This document shows, in pieces, positions 62,340 to 64,000 of a DNA stretch of 64,000 nucleotides (positions within the stretch are counted from its first letter, which is position 1; each line of letters opens with the position of its first letter). The stretch comes from Marivita sp. (GTDB taxonomy: Bacteria > Pseudomonadota > Alphaproteobacteria > Rhodobacterales > Rhodobacteraceae), in contig NZ_JAIPUS010000005.1 of NCBI RefSeq assembly GCF_020055675.1, forward strand, positions 86,104-150,103. Direction: 5' to 3'. The notes under the pieces were generated by a model, which searched no databases, was not told where the DNA came from, and saw only the letters and a program-made list of their open reading frames with translations. The position numbers and the translations under genes are program-made.

Positions 62340-63603
62340 CATCTTCGACCGCCGCGAGTCACAGGTCCGCAGCTATTGCCGTAGCTTCCCTGTCACCTTT
62401 GCCCGTGCCGAGGGCAGCCAGATGTTCGACACCGAAGGGCGCAGGTATATCGACTTTTTGGCAGGCTGTTCGACCCTGAACTATGGCCACAACGACCCTG
62501 ACATGCAGGACGCGTTGATCGACCATATCAAGTCCGGCGGCATCGCGCACGGGCTGGACATGTACACTGTCGAAAAAGCCCGTTTTCTCGAAGCCTTCGA
62601 GGAGATCATCCTCAAGCCGCGCGGCATGGACCACAAGGTGATGATGACCGGACCCACCGGAACCAACGCCGTCGAAGCCGCGATGAAACTCGCACGCAAG
62701 GTCACCGGGCGGCGCAACATCGTCTCCTTCACCAATGGCTTTCACGGCATGAGCATGGGCGCATTGTCGCTCACCGGGAACGCTGGCAAACGCGCCGGCG
62801 CAGGCAGTGGCCCGCTCTGTGGAGCGACCCACATGCCCTACGACCGGTCGCTCGGCGCCGATATCGATACGTTGAAGCACCTTGAGATCATGTTCGACAA
62901 TCCCTCGTCCGGACTTGACGCCCCGGCGGCCTTCATCTTCGAGCCGGTGCAAGGCGAAGGCGGGCTGAACGCGGCATCCGATGAGTGGATGCAGGGCGTC
63001 GCGCGGCTTGCGAAAAAGCTCGGGGCGCTTCTGATCATCGACGACATCCAGTCGGGGTGCGGTCGTACCGGAACCTATTTTTCGTTCGAACAAGCGGGGA
63101 TCGAGCCCGACATGATCACGCAGGCGAAATCGCTGTCCGGCTTCGGGCTGCCCTTCGCGGCGCTGCTCATCAAGCCGGAGCATGACATCTGGAAACCGGC
63201 CGAACACAACGGCACCTTCCGCGGCAACACCCATGCCTTTGTGACCGCGCGTGTCACGCTTGAGAAGTTCTGGAAGGATGACAGCTTTGCCGCCGAGGTC
63301 CGCCGCAAGGGCGCACATCTGCACGATCGCCTGTCGAAGATCGCCAAGCAGGTGCCGGGGGCTGAAATGCGCGGGCGCGGCATGATGCAGGGGATCAATG
63401 TAGGCTCGGGAGACGTGGCCGAGCAGGTCTGCGCGGAAGCGTTCGAGCGCGGGTTGATCATCGAAACCTCCGGTGCCAATGACGAAGTGGTGAAATTCCT
63501 GGGCGCCCTGACCATGCCCGACGCCGTGCTCGATGAAGGGCTCGATATGCTCGAGAACGCGGTCGGCGCGGCCACCTCGAATAAAAAAGACGCAGCGGAG
63601 TAA
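62329..63603 (+). CDS. ectB: Diaminobutyrate-2-oxoglutarate transaminase
   Basis: A 424-residue class III PLP aminotransferase from ATG 62329 that makes 2,4-diaminobutyrate from aspartate semialdehyde, using glutamate as amino donor. VRSYCRSFPVTFARAEG, GPTGTNAVEAAMKLAR, IDDIQSGCGRTGTYFSFE and the PLP lysine in QAKSLSGFGLP are visible. The length is standard for EctB. The gene is intact. Confidence 0.96.
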   Translation: MQTDIFDRRESQVRSYCRSFPVTFARAEGSQMFDTEGRRYIDFLAGCSTLNYGHNDPDMQDALIDHIKSGGIAHGLDMYTVEKARFLEAFEEIILKPRGMDHKVMMTGPTGTNAVEAAMKLARKVTGRRNIVSFTNGFHGMSMGALSLTGNAGKRAGAGSGPLCGATHMPYDRSLGADIDTLKHLEIMFDNPSSGLDAPAAFIFEPVQGEGGLNAASDEWMQGVARLAKKLGALLIIDDIQSGCGRTGTYFSFEQAGIEPDMITQAKSLSGFGLPFAALLIKPEHDIWKPAEHNGTFRGNTHAFVTARVTLEKFWKDDSFAAEVRRKGAHLHDRLSKIAKQVPGAEMRGRGMMQGINVGSGDVAEQVCAEAFERGLIIETSGANDEVVKFLGALTMPDAVLDEGLDMLENAVGAATSNKKDAAE

Positions 63604-63607
63604 ATTC

Positions 63608-63898
63608 ATGATCGTCAGAGACTTCAATGACCTCAAGAGCAGTGACCGCGCCGTATCGAACGCGGAATGGACCAGCGTGCGGATGCTGCTGGCCGACGAC
63701 GGGATGGGCTTTTCGTTCCACATCACCATTCTGAAGGCCGGCTCGGAACATACGTTCCACTACAAGAACCACTTCGAAAGCGTCTACTGCATATCCGGAC
63801 GCGGCCGGATCACCGATCTCGGAACAGGCGAGACGCATGACATCCGCCCGGGGGTCATGTATGCGCTCGATCAGCCTTGCAGTTACCCACAAGTCTGA
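63608..63898 (+). pseudogene. ectC: Ectoine synthase, truncated at the 3' end
   Basis: The frame starts MIVRDFNDLKSSDRAVSNAE and follows EctC cleanly up to MYALDQ (ending about 63873), including the cupin core FHITILKAGSEHTFHY with the iron-binding residues. After that the sequence leaves EctC and stops at TGA 63896, giving 96 residues instead of about 130. The missing C-terminus contains a conserved metal His and the lid. An insertion sequence begins at the break, so this copy is very likely non-functional. Other parts of EctC are not in view. Confidence 0.85.
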
Positions 63899-64000
63899 TG
63901 CGGTGAATTGATTCACCCATCAGTCTTGGTCTTGTCCGAGAGGAATCGATCATGATTCGTCATGTGGCACCAAATGATTGAGGTGCGGACATGGGACAGA
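63874..64000 (+). mobile_element. Left end of a probable IS481-family element, continues outside the window
   Basis: The sequence after the ectC break contains GGTGAAT-TG-ATTCACC (63902-63917), a short inverted repeat, and then a reading frame starting at ATG 63991 with GAGGTGCGGAC upstream. The frame begins MGQ, as do many IS481-family transposases, but only three codons are visible. The left inverted repeat cannot be defined without the right end. The exact element border lies between about 63870 and 63890. Confidence 0.6.
63991..64000 (+). CDS. Probable IS481-family transposase, first three codons
   Basis: ATG GGA CAG and one further base at the window edge, with a good ribosome site. The beginning Met-Gly-Gln fits IS481-type transposases from this group of bacteria; the rest is missing, so the family rests on the start alone and on disruption of ectC. 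Confidence 0.45.

Noticed and set aside
62359..63729. 456-residue leftward reading frame
   Set aside because: Antisense of ectB and ectC.

Overview
The window is GC-rich chromosomal DNA of an alphaproteobacterium, almost certainly a marine member of the Roseobacter group (Rhodobacteraceae). The evidence is a 44-residue aa3-type cytochrome oxidase subunit IV, Hint-domain and choice-of-anchor-L exoproteins, DUF6455, DUF1467 and DUF6691 proteins, a TRAP transporter, ectoine genes, and many ATGA/TGATG start-stop overlaps. The genus cannot be read from the sequence. Gene order is mostly ordinary core genome, with one scar of a mobile element at a tRNA gene and one insertion sequence at the right edge.

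Layout. 1-5.1 kb: end of a membrane protein, then a leftward four-gene molybdenum cofactor operon fdhD-mobA-mobB-moeA whose last gene is a fusion. 5.1-7.3 kb: azlCD amino acid exporter, a lipoprotein and the tiny oxidase subunit IV. 7.3-10.3 kb: mutL-rmuC. 10.5-17.3 kb: AEC transporter, S-formylglutathione hydrolase, DUF188 protein, ornithine cyclodeaminase-like protein, MFS transporter, NlpC/P60 peptidase and leucyl aminopeptidase. 17.3-27.5 kb: carbonic anhydrase and the lysine/diaminopimelate genes asd, dapD and dapE, interspersed with a LOG protein, a rhodanese, and two adjacent Hint proteins. 27.5-38.6 kb: RNase R, a lytic transglycosylase, a transglutaminase, a response regulator, methylmalonyl-CoA epimerase, small conserved proteins, three consecutive DUF6455 genes and an NDUFA9-like protein.

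38.7-47.0 kb: tRNA-Leu(CAG) is followed directly by a broken tyrosine integrase. Beyond it lies a leftward sulfur operon: DUF2892, two YeeE/YedE transporters, persulfide dioxygenase, a phosphatase-like/sulfide:quinone oxidoreductase fusion, SulP and a methyltransferase. The parts suggest uptake of reduced sulfur, sulfide oxidation to persulfide, dioxygenation to sulfite, and anion transport. Diverging from it is a Tat-exported MsrB. Two long perfect inverted repeats lie in the intergenic region between them.

47.3-57.3 kb: ispD; then a leftward operon of TRAP transporter, MarR-type regulator and BASS-type transporter, divergent from a single-chain 5-oxoprolinase/hydantoinase, with a 2-oxoglutarate dioxygenase nearby. 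An inverted repeat over the divergent promoter is a candidate operator. 57.5-64 kb: small protein, ClC chloride channel lacking the usual gating glutamate, an orphan solute-binding protein, a potassium-type channel with a zinc ribbon, and ectABC. ectC loses its 3' end where what looks like an IS481-family element begins.
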